From assembly GCF_014384895.1 (NCBI RefSeq), contig NZ_JACRSQ010000015.1:1-64000 (forward strand): DNA of 64,000 nucleotides, read 5' to 3'. The DNA is from Bianquea renquensis. GTDB lineage: Bacteria > Bacillota > Clostridia > Lachnospirales > Bianqueaceae. Of the stretch, positions 8,956-18,543 are shown one piece after another. The position numbers and the translations under genes are program-made. Position 1 is the first letter of the stretch. Each line of letters opens with the position of its first letter. The notes beneath the pieces are model-generated. The model was not told the origin of the DNA. It ran no database searches and saw only the letters and a program-made list of their open reading frames with translations.

Positions 8956-11295
8956 ATGAAGCCCACAAGGCCATTGGCATGGTTGACGGTTGTCTTCAGC
9001 GTCACGCTGGTGGCAACTCTTTTTTTGGACCGACAAGCTCCCGCTCTGTGGCGGGGGCTTGTCCTTTCTGCAGGTGCTGTCATTCTGGCGGGAGGAAGGG
9101 CGCTCTGGAAAAAAAGTGGATTTCCCAATCCATTTCCGATTTTATTGGCCCTGGCAATCCTGACTGGCTACTTAGAAGGCGTGCGGGCGCTGTCCCCCAT
9201 CGACCCGGAATCCTTGCCAGATGGGGGACAGGTAGAGATGGAAGGGGTGGTTTTGTCTGCACAACCTGCGTCCAGCGGAAAGATGAAGCTTACCCTCGCG
9301 CCCGCCTATGTTGTACTCCGGGAATCCCAGGAAAAGCGGCGGACGAAATCCAAAATCATCGCATGGGTGTCAGACAACGCAGAAATCACATCGGGAACGA
9401 GGGTTGCGCTGAGGGGAACGCTGTATGAAATCCAGCTGCCGGGGACGCCAGGTGAATTTAATGCCTATCTCTATTATAAAACCAGGGGAATCGCATATAC
9501 CTGTCAGGCCGCGGTCACCAGGTATCAGGAAACAGACAAGCTCACCCTTCGAGGCTGTATGGACCGGTTGCGGGAGCGGCTGGCGCGTCGAATCAACGGA
9601 CTCCTTCCGGAGAAGGAAGCGGGTATTGTCAATGCCATGATCTTTGGCGAGGAATCACATATGGATCCGGAAGTGAAAAGGCTATATCAAAATGTAGGCA
9701 TTGCGCATATCCTGGCCATTTCCGGACTGCATGTTCATATCCTATATTATGCGCTCTATGCGATACTTAGCAAAGGGGTATCTAAGCGAACGGCCACGGG
9801 CTTGTGTCTTTCTATACTGTGGGGATATTGTATATTCACTGGGGCAGCGATTTCCACTCTGCGCGCGGTTTTAATGATTACCGTTGACATCAGCGCGTCC
9901 ATACTATTTCGGCCGAAAGACCCAATCAATGCACTGTGTCTAGCGGCGCTGCTGATTTTGCTGTATCAGCCGCTTTATATATTGGACCCCGGTTTTCAGT
10001 TGTCCTTTTCGGCCGTTGCTGGGCTGATGGCGACACCGGCGCTGTTTGACCGCTTGTATTGGGTTCCGAAAAGAATCCGGAAAGGAATACAAGGGTCTTT
10101 TGGCGTCACTTTAGCGACAGCGCCGGTCACGCTATACCACTTTTATAAGCTCTCCCCTTATTCTGCGCTGGCCAATCTCTTCGTTGTGCCCACCATGAAC
10201 CTGGTGGTCATAGGTAGCATCGTCGGTTGCCTCGTCAGCGGGATATCGGAGTTTGCGGCTGAGGTATTGCTAGGAAGCGTTTACTGGATTTTGCGGTCCT
10301 ATGAGTGGCTCTGTCAATGTATCCTAAAGCTGCCGTTCAGTGTATGGCGGCCTGGACGTCCGGCCATGGGAAAGCTGTTGATCTATTCTTGCATTTTGGC
10401 GGCGGGTGTCGTATACTATACCAAAAGACCTTCCACACGACAGCGATACCGCTGTGCGATGGCGGCCACTGTCACCAGCGGAATTCTATTTTTAAGCCTG
10501 TGGAGAAATAACGCGACGGTTGCCGCATTCCTCGACGTAGGACAAGGGGATTGTTTTATTTTACAGCAGGGCGATTCCGTCTATGTGGTGGATGGAGGAC
10601 CGAATTATGACAGTGTGATGAAACCTTACCTCCAATCCAGGGGGATTCGAACCATTGAAGGGATGTTTTTGTCGCACCCAGATTTTGATCATTTGGAGAG
10701 CTTGTTGGCACTGGCGAGGGACCCGGACTTTTCGGTGAACGCTTTGTATCTGGCGGATGTAGCGGTGCAAGATACCGAGGCGAGAAAGGAATTGGAGATG
10801 GCCGTTGCAGCACAGGATGGCCGGATTCAGCGTATCAGCGCTGGCGACCAGCTGAATGCTGGATCATTGACGGTAGACTGTCTTTGGCCGACAGCGGAGG
10901 TGGGAGGAACCGATATCAATGGCAGCTCCCTGGTGCTGAGGCTACAATTTCATAGGTGGAGTCTCTTGCTGACTGGGGACATGGACTTAGCGGCGGAAGA
11001 AGCCGTAGTGGACGGCCTATCCCCCTGCACAGTGCTGAAGATCGCACATCACGGGTCGCGAACCGCTTCGGGGTATGAGTTTTTGAAGACAACAGCCCCT
11101 TCTCTGGCGGTGATCAGCTGTGAGAGGGGGAATCGGTACGGACACCCCCATGCCGAAGTGCTACAGCGCCTCGACGCTCTGGAAATTCCGTGGCGCGTGA
11201 CAGAGGATACCGGGTCGATCCTGATAACACTAAAAAAAGGCTGTGTTCAATATCGGGAATACAGAAAGGATTTGGAGTGTATATGGCGGGAATAA
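8956..11295 (+). CDS. comEC: ComEC/Rec2 DNA uptake channel
   Basis: A 779-residue polytopic membrane protein that carries single-stranded DNA across the membrane during transformation. The N-terminal region has two hydrophobic segments and an OB-like DUF4131 domain. The central competence domain (about 210-480) contains GIAHILAISGLHVHIL and several membrane spans. The C-terminal metallo-beta-lactamase-like domain has DVGQGDCF and SHPDFDHLES, the HxDxDH-type nuclease motif. The start at 8956 follows GGAGG by 5 bases. With comEA in the same run it suggests competence machinery, although no pilus genes are in the window. Confidence 0.92.
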   Translation: MKPTRPLAWLTVVFSVTLVATLFLDRQAPALWRGLVLSAGAVILAGGRALWKKSGFPNPFPILLALAILTGYLEGVRALSPIDPESLPDGGQVEMEGVVLSAQPASSGKMKLTLAPAYVVLRESQEKRRTKSKIIAWVSDNAEITSGTRVALRGTLYEIQLPGTPGEFNAYLYYKTRGIAYTCQAAVTRYQETDKLTLRGCMDRLRERLARRINGLLPEKEAGIVNAMIFGEESHMDPEVKRLYQNVGIAHILAISGLHVHILYYALYAILSKGVSKRTATGLCLSILWGYCIFTGAAISTLRAVLMITVDISASILFRPKDPINALCLAALLILLYQPLYILDPGFQLSFSAVAGLMATPALFDRLYWVPKRIRKGIQGSFGVTLATAPVTLYHFYKLSPYSALANLFVVPTMNLVVIGSIVGCLVSGISEFAAEVLLGSVYWILRSYEWLCQCILKLPFSVWRPGRPAMGKLLIYSCILAAGVVYYTKRPSTRQRYRCAMAATVTSGILFLSLWRNNATVAAFLDVGQGDCFILQQGDSVYVVDGGPNYDSVMKPYLQSRGIRTIEGMFLSHPDFDHLESLLALARDPDFSVNALYLADVAVQDTEARKELEMAVAAQDGRIQRISAGDQLNAGSLTVDCLWPTAEVGGTDINGSSLVLRLQFHRWSLLLTGDMDLAAEEAVVDGLSPCTVLKIAHHGSRTASGYEFLKTTAPSLAVISCERGNRYGHPHAEVLQRLDALEIPWRVTEDTGSILITLKKGCVQYREYRKDLECIWRE

Positions 11296-12275
11296 AGGAA
11301 CAGCTTAAGGCGGGAACTTTAGGGCGATTATATTTATTATACGGAGAGGAAGCCTATCTAAAAACGTACTACAGCGAGAGAATTCTTCACCTTCTGTTGA
11401 CGCCGGAGGATGAAATGATGAACTGCGATGTTTTGGAGGGGAGCAATGCATCGGCGGAGGCCATCATCCAAAGCGGGCAAACCCTTCCCTTTCTGGCGGA
11501 GAAGAGGCTGATCCTCGTGCGGGACTCCCAAGCGTTTAAAGGTGGGCGGGAATTTGATCCGCTGCTCAGTTTTTTTGAGCAGATTCCGGAGACAACGGTC
11601 TTAGTATTTGTCGAGGAGCAGGTGGATAAGCGGAGTAAGCTATTTAAAGCCATGACAAAATATGGGCATCCGGAGGATTGTTCCCGATTGCAGGGGGATG
11701 ATTTAGCGCGCTGGACGGTCCGGGAGTTGAAAAAACAGGGAAAAATCATGGATGGAGCGACGGCGCGGTATTTTGTCGAGCTGGTAGGGCAGGATATGAA
11801 TCAGCTAGCGCAGGAGATGGAAAAGCTCGTATCGCTGAAGGGGATGGAAGTCAATGTAACGGTGGCCGACATTGACTCCATCTGCACGGCATCCCCTCAA
11901 AGCAATATCTTTCGCATGACAGATTGCATAGGGAACAGGCAGGCTAAAGAGGCTTTGGCCATCTATAAGAGACTGTGCCAGAACAACGAACCAGCATACC
12001 GTATTTTTTACATGATTGCGAGGCAGTTTCGGCTGCTCTATAAAGCTGTAATCTTTGCGCAGGACCATATGCCCCAGGCGCAGATGGCAAAAGTCCTGGG
12101 GGTTCCCCCCTTTGCCGTCGGAAACTATGTGGCGCAGGGGAAAAAATTTTCGCCCGCCGTCCTGCGCGAAATTCTGGGCAATCTGTTGGAAACCGATGTC
12201 GCGGTCAAAACGGGTGAGCTCAGCGCGGAGGAAGCCGTTGAGCTGACAATTATGCGGTATGCCAGTGGACGGTGA
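11283..12275 (+). CDS. holA: DNA polymerase III delta subunit
   Basis: A 330-residue clamp-loader subunit that opens the beta sliding clamp. The N-terminal AAA-like domain has LYLLYGEEAYLK where P-loop proteins have Walker A; delta is ATPase-inactive. It continues with QTLPFLAEKRLILVRD and a lid and C-terminal collar domain (SNIFRMTDCIGNRQAKEAL). The gene starts inside the 3' end of comEC (13-base overlap) with GGAG 5 bases upstream. The comEC-holA-rpsT order is common in Bacillota. Confidence 0.92.
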   Translation: MAGIKEQLKAGTLGRLYLLYGEEAYLKTYYSERILHLLLTPEDEMMNCDVLEGSNASAEAIIQSGQTLPFLAEKRLILVRDSQAFKGGREFDPLLSFFEQIPETTVLVFVEEQVDKRSKLFKAMTKYGHPEDCSRLQGDDLARWTVRELKKQGKIMDGATARYFVELVGQDMNQLAQEMEKLVSLKGMEVNVTVADIDSICTASPQSNIFRMTDCIGNRQAKEALAIYKRLCQNNEPAYRIFYMIARQFRLLYKAVIFAQDHMPQAQMAKVLGVPPFAVGNYVAQGKKFSPAVLREILGNLLETDVAVKTGELSAEEAVELTIMRYASGR

Positions 12276-12297
12276 TGTCAAGCAGAACGGACCACAA

Positions 12298-12331
12298 CAA
12301 TAAAACGGCCACCCCTTTTGGGGGTGGCCGT
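12298..12331 (-). terminator. Intrinsic terminator of rpsT
   Basis: A near-perfect GC-rich stem (ACGGCCACCCC against its complement, short loop). On the minus strand it is followed by TTTTATTG, so it terminates rpsT; on the plus strand there is no T run for holA. Confidence 0.85.
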
Positions 12332-12359
12332 TCAGCGTTCTATCCGGAACGAACAATCA

Positions 12360-12623
12360 TTATGCAATCGTATTGACCAGTTTACTCAGACGGGATACCT
12401 TTCGGGATGCATTGTTCTTGTGAAAAACACCCTTGGACTTCGCCTTGTCAATGGTGGAGGTCGCAGCCCGCAGCGCTTCCTTAGCGGCGGCAGCATCGCC
12501 GGCAGCAACGGCGGTGGTCACCTTTTTGATCGCGGTTTTAACCTGTGACTTGATCATCTTGTTGCGAAGTGTCTTTTGACGAATAACGGAAATACGTTTT
12601 TTTGCAGATTTAATGTTTGCCAT
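12360..12623 (-). CDS. rpsT: 30S ribosomal protein S20
   Basis: An 87-residue basic helical protein that binds 16S rRNA in the small subunit. The N-terminal MANIKSAKKRISVIR and the final KANNASRK-like stretch (FHKNNASRKVSRL) are typical of S20. It is alone on the minus strand between holA and gpr, with its own promoter and terminator and AGGAGG before the ATG. Confidence 0.97.
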   Translation of the reverse strand: MANIKSAKKRISVIRQKTLRNKMIKSQVKTAIKKVTTAVAAGDAAAAKEALRAATSTIDKAKSKGVFHKNNASRKVSRLSKLVNTIA

Positions 12624-12706
12624 GAATATTCCATAACCTCCTGAGACTACATAATTCTATCAGTATATTGGGATTGAATAGAACGGACAACTAAGACACT
12701 CATAGT

Positions 12707-12735
12707 ATTATACCCGATAATTGTCGGCTCGTCAA
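12707..12735 (-). promoter_or_regulatory. Sigma-A promoter of rpsT
   Basis: On the minus strand TTGACG (12735-12730) and a perfect TATAAT (12712-12707) are separated by 17 bases, 84 bases upstream of the rpsT start codon. Confidence 0.75.
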
Positions 12736-12839
12736 TGCATAGAAAGAAAATTTTAGAAAAAAATATAGGATTGGAAACCTAGGTAAATAGCACTGATGAA
12801 TTGATAAGTCCATGTGTGAATGGCGGAATGGAGGACGGC

Positions 12840-13847
12840 GTGGAAGAGCAAACAGCTAAGGAATATGTTGGAAATGAACAACGATTTAGTGTGCGGACTG
12901 ACCTTGCCCTTGAGGCCAGAGAGTTGGTGGGGGATGAGAGGTCGGAGATATCAGGGGTACGGTATTCCGTGCGGAGAGAAGGGGACTATGAGGTTACGAT
13001 TTCGGTCGTTGAGGTATTGAACGAAGAGGGGGAAAAGGCGATGGGTAAACCAAAGGGGAGGTATGTGACGTTAGAGTGTCCTGAGCTGAAGGAAAACATT
13101 CTCGAGGCGCATCAAGAGGTAATGGAGATTTTAACAAGGGAATTGAGGCGTATGATTCCTCTGAAAGACGATACAAAGACACTGGTTATCGGTCTGGGAA
13201 ATCGACAAGTTACAGCCGATGCCCTAGGGCCGTTGGCTGTATCGGGACTTTTGGTGACGCGCCACCTCTACGCAGTAGCGCCCCATGAGCTGAAGGACCG
13301 CATACGGCCTGTAAGTGCCATAGCTCCGGGCGTAATGGGGCAGACGGGTGTTGAAACTGGCGAGCTTGTAGCGGGCTTGACCGACAAGGTAAAACCGGAC
13401 GTGGTCATTGCCATCGACGCCTTGGCCTCCAGGCGGACGAGCCGTGTCAACACGACGATCCAAATCGCAGACACGGGCATCAATCCCGGCGCCGGGGTTG
13501 GAAACTTTCGACAAGAGCTGTCCAGCAAAACACTTGGCGTACCGGTGATTGCCATTGGAGTCCCCACCGTGGTGGATGCGGCCACAATTGTCAGCGATAC
13601 CATTGAATATTTGCAGGACACCATGAAGGCGCAGGGCGGAATCCAGATGCACATTTTTCAAAATTTCTCTGAACAGGAGAAGTACCAGCTCATCCAGGAG
13701 GTGCTAAAGCCGAATATCGGAGACTTGTATGTAACGCCGAAAGATATGGACGCTGTTGCACAGCGGCTGGGAAATGTAATAGCAGGGGCGCTGAACATGG
13801 TTCTGCACCATTTGGAACCGGAGGAGTTAAAGGAATATTTATATTGA
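12840..13847 (+). CDS. gpr: Germination (spore) protease
   Basis: GPR is the A25 aspartic-type protease that degrades small acid-soluble spore proteins at germination. It is made as an inactive zymogen in the forespore. FSVRTDLALEARE near the N-terminus is the conserved region just after the propeptide. VIGLGNRQVTADALGP, ALASRRTSRVNTTIQIADTGINPGAGVGN and GVPTVVDA are strong family signatures. I chose the GTG at 12840, 5 bases after TGGAGG, giving 335 residues; an ATG at 12828 lacks such a site. It precedes spoIIP as in B. subtilis. Sigma-G control is expected from the family, but I saw no clear promoter. Confidence 0.93.
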   Translation: MEEQTAKEYVGNEQRFSVRTDLALEARELVGDERSEISGVRYSVRREGDYEVTISVVEVLNEEGEKAMGKPKGRYVTLECPELKENILEAHQEVMEILTRELRRMIPLKDDTKTLVIGLGNRQVTADALGPLAVSGLLVTRHLYAVAPHELKDRIRPVSAIAPGVMGQTGVETGELVAGLTDKVKPDVVIAIDALASRRTSRVNTTIQIADTGINPGAGVGNFRQELSSKTLGVPVIAIGVPTVVDAATIVSDTIEYLQDTMKAQGGIQMHIFQNFSEQEKYQLIQEVLKPNIGDLYVTPKDMDAVAQRLGNVIAGALNMVLHHLEPEELKEYLY

Positions 13848-13868
13848 CCGACGCATAGGATGAAGGGA

Positions 13869-13876
13869 AATACAAT
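13869..13876 (+). promoter_or_regulatory. Possible sigma-E -10 element before spoIIP
   Basis: AATACAAT resembles the sigma-E -10 (CATACAAT) and lies 49 bases before spoIIP, a sigma-E gene in B. subtilis. No good -35 stands at the expected 14-base distance, so this is weak. Confidence 0.25.
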
Positions 13877-13924
13877 CGGCGGAGAGAAACGGACAAGGCC
13901 GCACAGAGGGAGTGACGTCGTTCA

Positions 13925-15202
13925 ATGGTGAAAACAACAGTCAATAAGAGAAGATTTCTGCGAATCGCCGTGGTGATGTGTCTCGTGCTGACACTTTTTT
14001 CAACCAGCGCAGCTAAGGAAGTAGCTTCCTCAAATACACAAGGCCAGGAGAAGAAAGATACAAATTTTTTAGAAGAAATTATAAAAAGCGCGTTCCCTTT
14101 TTTGGATACAAAGTCTTCGCAGGAGCCCATTTGGGAAAGAGTTTCGAAAGAGATCTTAGGTTTTGTGCCGGGGAGGGTTGAGACTTGGGTAGAAGCTGTA
14201 CTTCCCTGGCAAGAGCAGGTCAAGGAACCTAGAGATGCAGTTCAGGATGTGGCAGAGAATTCAGATATGCAACAGTCCCATGAGGATATGGAGGACGAGG
14301 AAGCCTCCACCCCGCCCTTGGAAAATAGCGAGACGGGAGGAGATACACTGCTGGACGTCTTTAAGGGAATCCCGCAGGACGACTATACGACAGTCGTGGA
14401 TTCATCGGCAGTGGCTCCCGTTGTCGCAAATCTAAAAGAGCAGTATCCGATTAGCAGTCTTCAGGATTTCAATCAATTGGTCAACCTCTATCTGTGTGAT
14501 TCCGATGAGGTAAAACGGACACCGGAGGATTTAAACGCCGCGGCATTCATGGAAAAGGACTTTACGACGGACCTCTCCGGTGCAGAACCCAAAATTCTGA
14601 TCTTTCATACCCACGGAACGGAAGGGTACGCGGACATGCCGAAATATGGGATTTTAGAAGTTGGCGATTATTTGGCGCAGATTTTAAATGATAAGTATGG
14701 AATTGCCACCATGCACCATAAAGCGGTTTATGATGAGACAGGGGTGACGGGCGCCTATGGGAGGATGACGAAAGGCGTTCAGCCCATTCTGGATGAAAAT
14801 CCATCAATCGAGATTGCAATCGATATGCACCGCGATGGCATCGGAGGCGATGGCCGCCTTGTCACGACCGTTAACGGAAAGGAGATCGCCAAGGTCATGC
14901 TCGTCAATGGCCTTAGTAAACTGCTTCAGGATAACGGAGAGATGGCGCCGATCAGCTATCTTCCCAATCCTTATTTGCAGGATAATTTGGCCTTTAGCTT
15001 CCACACTAAGATGGCGGCAGATCTGTTGTACCCCGGATATATGCGGCAGATGTACTTGAAGGCGTATCGATACAGTACGTTCATGTTGCCCAAATCGTTA
15101 TTGCTCGAGGTGGGGGCGGAGGGCAACACGTTGCAGGAAGCAAAGGACGCCATGGAACCCTTCGCAGAGATCTTGTATACCGTTTTAACTGGAAATGGAT
15201 AA
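13925..15202 (+). CDS. spoIIP: Stage II sporulation protein P
   Basis: A peptidoglycan amidase/endopeptidase that works with SpoIID and SpoIIM to drive engulfment of the forespore. The 425-residue protein has an N-terminal membrane anchor (about 12-30), an acidic low-complexity linker (about 100-145) and the catalytic SpoIIP domain. Key motifs are ILIFHTHGTEGYAD, with the zinc-binding His and Glu, AIDMHRDGIG, and the C-terminal LLLEVGAEGNT. It is downstream of gpr, as is usual. The only purine-rich site (GAGGGAG) is 11 or more bases from the ATG, so translation may be modest. Confidence 0.93.
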   Translation: MVKTTVNKRRFLRIAVVMCLVLTLFSTSAAKEVASSNTQGQEKKDTNFLEEIIKSAFPFLDTKSSQEPIWERVSKEILGFVPGRVETWVEAVLPWQEQVKEPRDAVQDVAENSDMQQSHEDMEDEEASTPPLENSETGGDTLLDVFKGIPQDDYTTVVDSSAVAPVVANLKEQYPISSLQDFNQLVNLYLCDSDEVKRTPEDLNAAAFMEKDFTTDLSGAEPKILIFHTHGTEGYADMPKYGILEVGDYLAQILNDKYGIATMHHKAVYDETGVTGAYGRMTKGVQPILDENPSIEIAIDMHRDGIGGDGRLVTTVNGKEIAKVMLVNGLSKLLQDNGEMAPISYLPNPYLQDNLAFSFHTKMAADLLYPGYMRQMYLKAYRYSTFMLPKSLLLEVGAEGNTLQEAKDAMEPFAEILYTVLTGNG

Positions 15203-15223
15203 GATAATTTCTATAAAAAAACG

Positions 15224-15265
15224 TAGCATTTGACGGCGAAATATGCTATAATAGGATGTTATAAT
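15224..15265 (+). promoter_or_regulatory. Putative promoter of lepA
   Basis: An AT-rich stretch with a perfect TATAAT (15247-15252) and a second one (15260-15265). TTGACG at 15230-15235 is only 11 bases from the first, although it is 16 bases from TAGGAT at 15252-15257. The exact elements are uncertain. Confidence 0.35.
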
Positions 15266-15348
15266 ACGTATATGCGCCTACAGCAAACCGCGCAAGGAGA
15301 AAATAGACTCCGTTTACACTGCGATCGTAGACAGAGGGGAGAACATTC

Positions 15349-17157
15349 ATGACAGACCAGAAGTACATTCGCAATTTTAGCATTATCGCGCACATCGATC
15401 ACGGCAAATCCACTTTAGCAGATCGGATTATTCAGAAGACGGGGCTGCTGACAGAGCGGGAGATGCAGGAGCAGGTGCTGGATAATATGGATTTAGAGAG
15501 AGAACGCGGGATTACAATCAAAGCTCAGGCTGTTCGACTGGTTTATACGGCAGAGGATGGGCAGGAATATATTTTTAATCTGATCGATACCCCCGGCCAT
15601 GTGGATTTCAACTATGAGGTTTCCAGAAGCCTGGCGGCCTGTGAGGGAGCTGTGTTAGTTGTCGATGCGGCGCAGGGGATTGAGGCGCAGACGCTGGCCA
15701 ATGTGTATTTGGCTTTGGAGCATAATCTTGAGATTCTGCCGGTGATCAACAAAATTGACTTGCCCGCTGCCCACCCAGATCTTGTCAAACAGGAAATCGA
15801 GGACATCATCGGCTTAGATGCGTCGGAAGCACCTTTGATTTCAGCCAAGACAGGGCTTAATGTGGAGGAGGTTCTCCAAAAAATCGTGGAGCTGATACCA
15901 CCGCCGAAGGGGGAGTATGACGCGCCCCTGCAGGCGCTAATTTTTGACTCTCTCTACGATTCCTACCGCGGCGTCATCGTCTTTTGCCGCATTATGAGGG
16001 GAAGCATACGAAAGGGAACCCGTGCGCTCATGATGGCCAGCGGTCAGGAATATGAGGTTGTCGAAGTGGGATATATGGGAGCCGGCAACTTTATTCCAGC
16101 GGAGGAGCTATCGGCCGGAGAAGTGGGATACTTTACGGCTAGTATAAAGGATGTAAGTCACACCCAGGTGGGAGATACGGTTACCGACGCACAGAACCCG
16201 GCGAAGGAAGCGCTGCCGGGATATAAAAAGGTTCAATCCATGGTCTTCTGCGGAATGTATCCGGCAGATGGATCGCGATATCAGGATCTGCGGGACGCCC
16301 TCGACAAATTGAAGCTTAACGATGCAGCCCTGCAATTTGAGGCGGAGACGTCTACAGCGCTGGGTTTCGGCTTTCGATGCGGATTCTTGGGGCTGCTGCA
16401 CATGGAAATCATTCAGGAGCGTTTGGAGAGAGAGTTCAACCTAGACCTTGTGACGACAGCCCCCGGTGTAATCTATAGAATTCACAAAACCAATGGCGAG
16501 AATCTCGAGCTATCCAACCCCGCGGACATGCCCGATCCCGCCGAGATCGCATCTATGGAGGAACCTATGGTGCAGGCGGAGATTATGGTGCCAACGGAAT
16601 ATATTGGGTCCATCATGGAGCTATGTCAAAATCGGCGCGGCGAATATCAGGGGATGGAGTATATCGAGGATACGCGCGCAATGCTCACATACCATCTACC
16701 GCTAAATGAGATTATTTACGATTTCTTTGACGCGTTAAAGTCTAGAAGCAGAGGATACGCTTCTTTTGACTATGACTTGATTGGATATCAGAAATCGGAG
16801 CTGGTGCGGCTTGACATTTTAATCAATAAAGAACCGGTAGATGCGCTGAGTTTTATCGTGCATGAATCGAAGGCCTACGAGCGCGGGCGAAAGATAGCGG
16901 AGAAGCTTAAGGATGAGATTCCAAGACATCTCTTTGAGATACCGATACAGGCGGCAATCGGAAGCAAGGTCATCGCACGGGAAACCGTCAAGGCCATGCG
17001 AAAAGATGTGTTAGCCAAATGTTATGGTGGCGACATAAGCCGAAAACGAAAGCTTTTAGAGAAGCAGAAGGAGGGAAAGAAGCGGATGCGCCAGGTCGGC
17101 AACGTGGAAGTCCCACAGGCAGCCTTTATGAGCGTTCTTAAGTTAGATGATGAGTAA
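15349..17157 (+). CDS. lepA: Elongation factor 4 (LepA)
   Basis: A ribosome-associated GTPase of 602 residues that back-translocates or helps assemble ribosomes. The G1 motif AHIDHGKST is at 14-22, with RERGITIK, DTPGHVDF and NKIDLP following. EF-G-like domains III and V and the LepA-specific C-terminal domain (AKCYGGDISRKRKLLEKQKEGKKRM...) are all present. GAGGGGAGAA is upstream of the ATG. A terminator follows, so hemW must be reached by readthrough or its own promoter. Confidence 0.97.
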   Translation: MTDQKYIRNFSIIAHIDHGKSTLADRIIQKTGLLTEREMQEQVLDNMDLERERGITIKAQAVRLVYTAEDGQEYIFNLIDTPGHVDFNYEVSRSLAACEGAVLVVDAAQGIEAQTLANVYLALEHNLEILPVINKIDLPAAHPDLVKQEIEDIIGLDASEAPLISAKTGLNVEEVLQKIVELIPPPKGEYDAPLQALIFDSLYDSYRGVIVFCRIMRGSIRKGTRALMMASGQEYEVVEVGYMGAGNFIPAEELSAGEVGYFTASIKDVSHTQVGDTVTDAQNPAKEALPGYKKVQSMVFCGMYPADGSRYQDLRDALDKLKLNDAALQFEAETSTALGFGFRCGFLGLLHMEIIQERLEREFNLDLVTTAPGVIYRIHKTNGENLELSNPADMPDPAEIASMEEPMVQAEIMVPTEYIGSIMELCQNRRGEYQGMEYIEDTRAMLTYHLPLNEIIYDFFDALKSRSRGYASFDYDLIGYQKSELVRLDILINKEPVDALSFIVHESKAYERGRKIAEKLKDEIPRHLFEIPIQAAIGSKVIARETVKAMRKDVLAKCYGGDISRKRKLLEKQKEGKKRMRQVGNVEVPQAAFMSVLKLDDE

Positions 17158-17163
17158 GAATTC

Positions 17164-17194
17164 AAGAAGATCGCCTGCGGGGATCTTCTTTTTT
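17164..17194 (+). terminator. Intrinsic terminator of lepA
   Basis: AAGAAGATC pairs with GATCTTCTT around a 9-base loop, followed by a T run. Confidence 0.8.
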
Positions 17195-17252
17195 CAGGAA
17201 TGCCGGGCATAACCTTGCTATGCGCAAAAGCAGCGCAGAAATGGAGTTTGGA

Positions 17253-18416
17253 ATGAAGAATTTGGCGCTTTACCTGCATGTTCCGTTCTGTTTGCGCAAG
17301 TGCAGGTACTGTGATTTCTTATCTTTTTCCGCGGATGCTTCGATTAAGCGCGACTACGTGGAGGCGCTGAAGCGGGAGATTGAAGCGAGGGGTCGCTGGT
17401 TCCGAGAAAAAGGAGGCTACCGCCTATATTCTGTTTTTATTGGCGGAGGCACTCCCTCCATATTGGAGGGCGGACAAGTAGGCGAGCTTCTCTCCTCCGT
17501 GTGGAATGCATTTGGCCAGAAGCCTATGACAAACGAAGTGACCCTTGAAGCAAACCCTGGAACCATCACGCAAGAAAAGATAAGGTGTTGGAAGCAGGCG
17601 GGAGTCACGAGGGTGAGCGTTGGCGTGCAGGCGGCGCAGAATATTCTATTGAAGCGTTTGGGAAGAGTTCATACCTGGGAGGAGACACTGGAGGGGATCC
17701 AGGAATTGCGGTGCGCGGGCTTCCGCTCCATCTCCGCCGACCTTATGATGGGGCTTCCCGGCCAGAGTCTGGAGGATTGGACAGATACCCTGGCGAAGAT
17801 CTTGGCTATGGGTGTGGAGCATATTTCCTGCTACAGCCTGATTCTTGAGGAGGGCACGCCTTTCTATCGGGAGGAGGCAGCGGGAAAGCTATCATTGCCG
17901 TCTGACGAGGAGGAGCGGCGAATGTATCACACCGCTGTCAGGCAGCTAGCAGCTGCGGGATACAGGCAGTACGAGATCTCCAACTTTGCCAAACCGGGCT
18001 ATGCGTGTCTCCACAATCTCTGCTATTGGGATCTCACTTCTTATTTGGGGCTCGGGCTGGGAGCCTCCTCATATCTGGAGGGAACGCGATTTCAAAATAC
18101 GAATGATATGCAGAACTATTTAAAGAACAGCCAGTATCCCAGATCCATTCAGGAAAATTGCACGGTGGTCACGCAGGCCAGAGAGATGGAGGAATATATG
18201 TTTTTGGGATTGCGTAGAACAGACGGGGTGGAGGCGGATTCCTTTCGGGCTAGGTTTGGAGCCGGCGTGGAGAGTGTCTACGGAGAAGCTCTCGCCGCGC
18301 TGCAGAGGAAAGGGTTCCTTCAATTTAAAGAAGGCAGGATCTGCCTGACGGAATTGGGGCGAGATTTTGCCAATCAGGTCTTTGTTGAGTTTCTATTGGA
18401 TCCGGAGACTGAGTAG
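17253..18416 (+). CDS. hemW: Radical SAM heme chaperone HemW
   Basis: HemW (formerly HemN-like) belongs to the radical SAM family and is thought to insert heme into target proteins. The Fe-S cluster motif is C13-x3-C17-x2-C20 (PFCLRKCRYCDF), and the HemW-specific HNLCYW is present. It lacks the extra N-terminal features of coproporphyrinogen dehydrogenase HemN. The ATG at 17253 was chosen because TGGAG is 6 bases upstream; two in-frame ATGs at 17220 and 17241 are less well placed. The lepA-hemW-hrcA order is standard in Bacillota. Confidence 0.92.
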   Translation: MKNLALYLHVPFCLRKCRYCDFLSFSADASIKRDYVEALKREIEARGRWFREKGGYRLYSVFIGGGTPSILEGGQVGELLSSVWNAFGQKPMTNEVTLEANPGTITQEKIRCWKQAGVTRVSVGVQAAQNILLKRLGRVHTWEETLEGIQELRCAGFRSISADLMMGLPGQSLEDWTDTLAKILAMGVEHISCYSLILEEGTPFYREEAAGKLSLPSDEEERRMYHTAVRQLAAAGYRQYEISNFAKPGYACLHNLCYWDLTSYLGLGLGASSYLEGTRFQNTNDMQNYLKNSQYPRSIQENCTVVTQAREMEEYMFLGLRRTDGVEADSFRARFGAGVESVYGEALAALQRKGFLQFKEGRICLTELGRDFANQVFVEFLLDPETE

Positions 18417-18455
18417 GTGTTCATAATTCCTTCATAAAAAAATTTTCAAAAATAC

Positions 18456-18484
18456 TTGACAAATGCACCGGCAAGTGATATGTT
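18456..18484 (+). promoter_or_regulatory. Sigma-A promoter of the hrcA-dnaK operon
   Basis: TTGACA (18456-18461) and TATGTT (18479-18484) are 17 bases apart, with the CIRCE operator starting 11 bases after the -10, so HrcA would cover the transcription start. Confidence 0.85.
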
Positions 18485-18495
18485 ATGTACAGATG

Positions 18496-18522
18496 TTAGC
18501 ACTCTAAGGCATCGAGTGCTAA
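18496..18522 (+). promoter_or_regulatory. CIRCE operator (HrcA binding site)
   Basis: A perfect inverted repeat TTAGCACTC-N9-GAGTGCTAA, the consensus CIRCE element. HrcA, encoded next, binds it to repress the heat-shock operon; in the transcript it also forms a 5' hairpin. Confidence 0.97.
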
Positions 18523-18543
18523 TAACAAATGGCAGGTGATGAG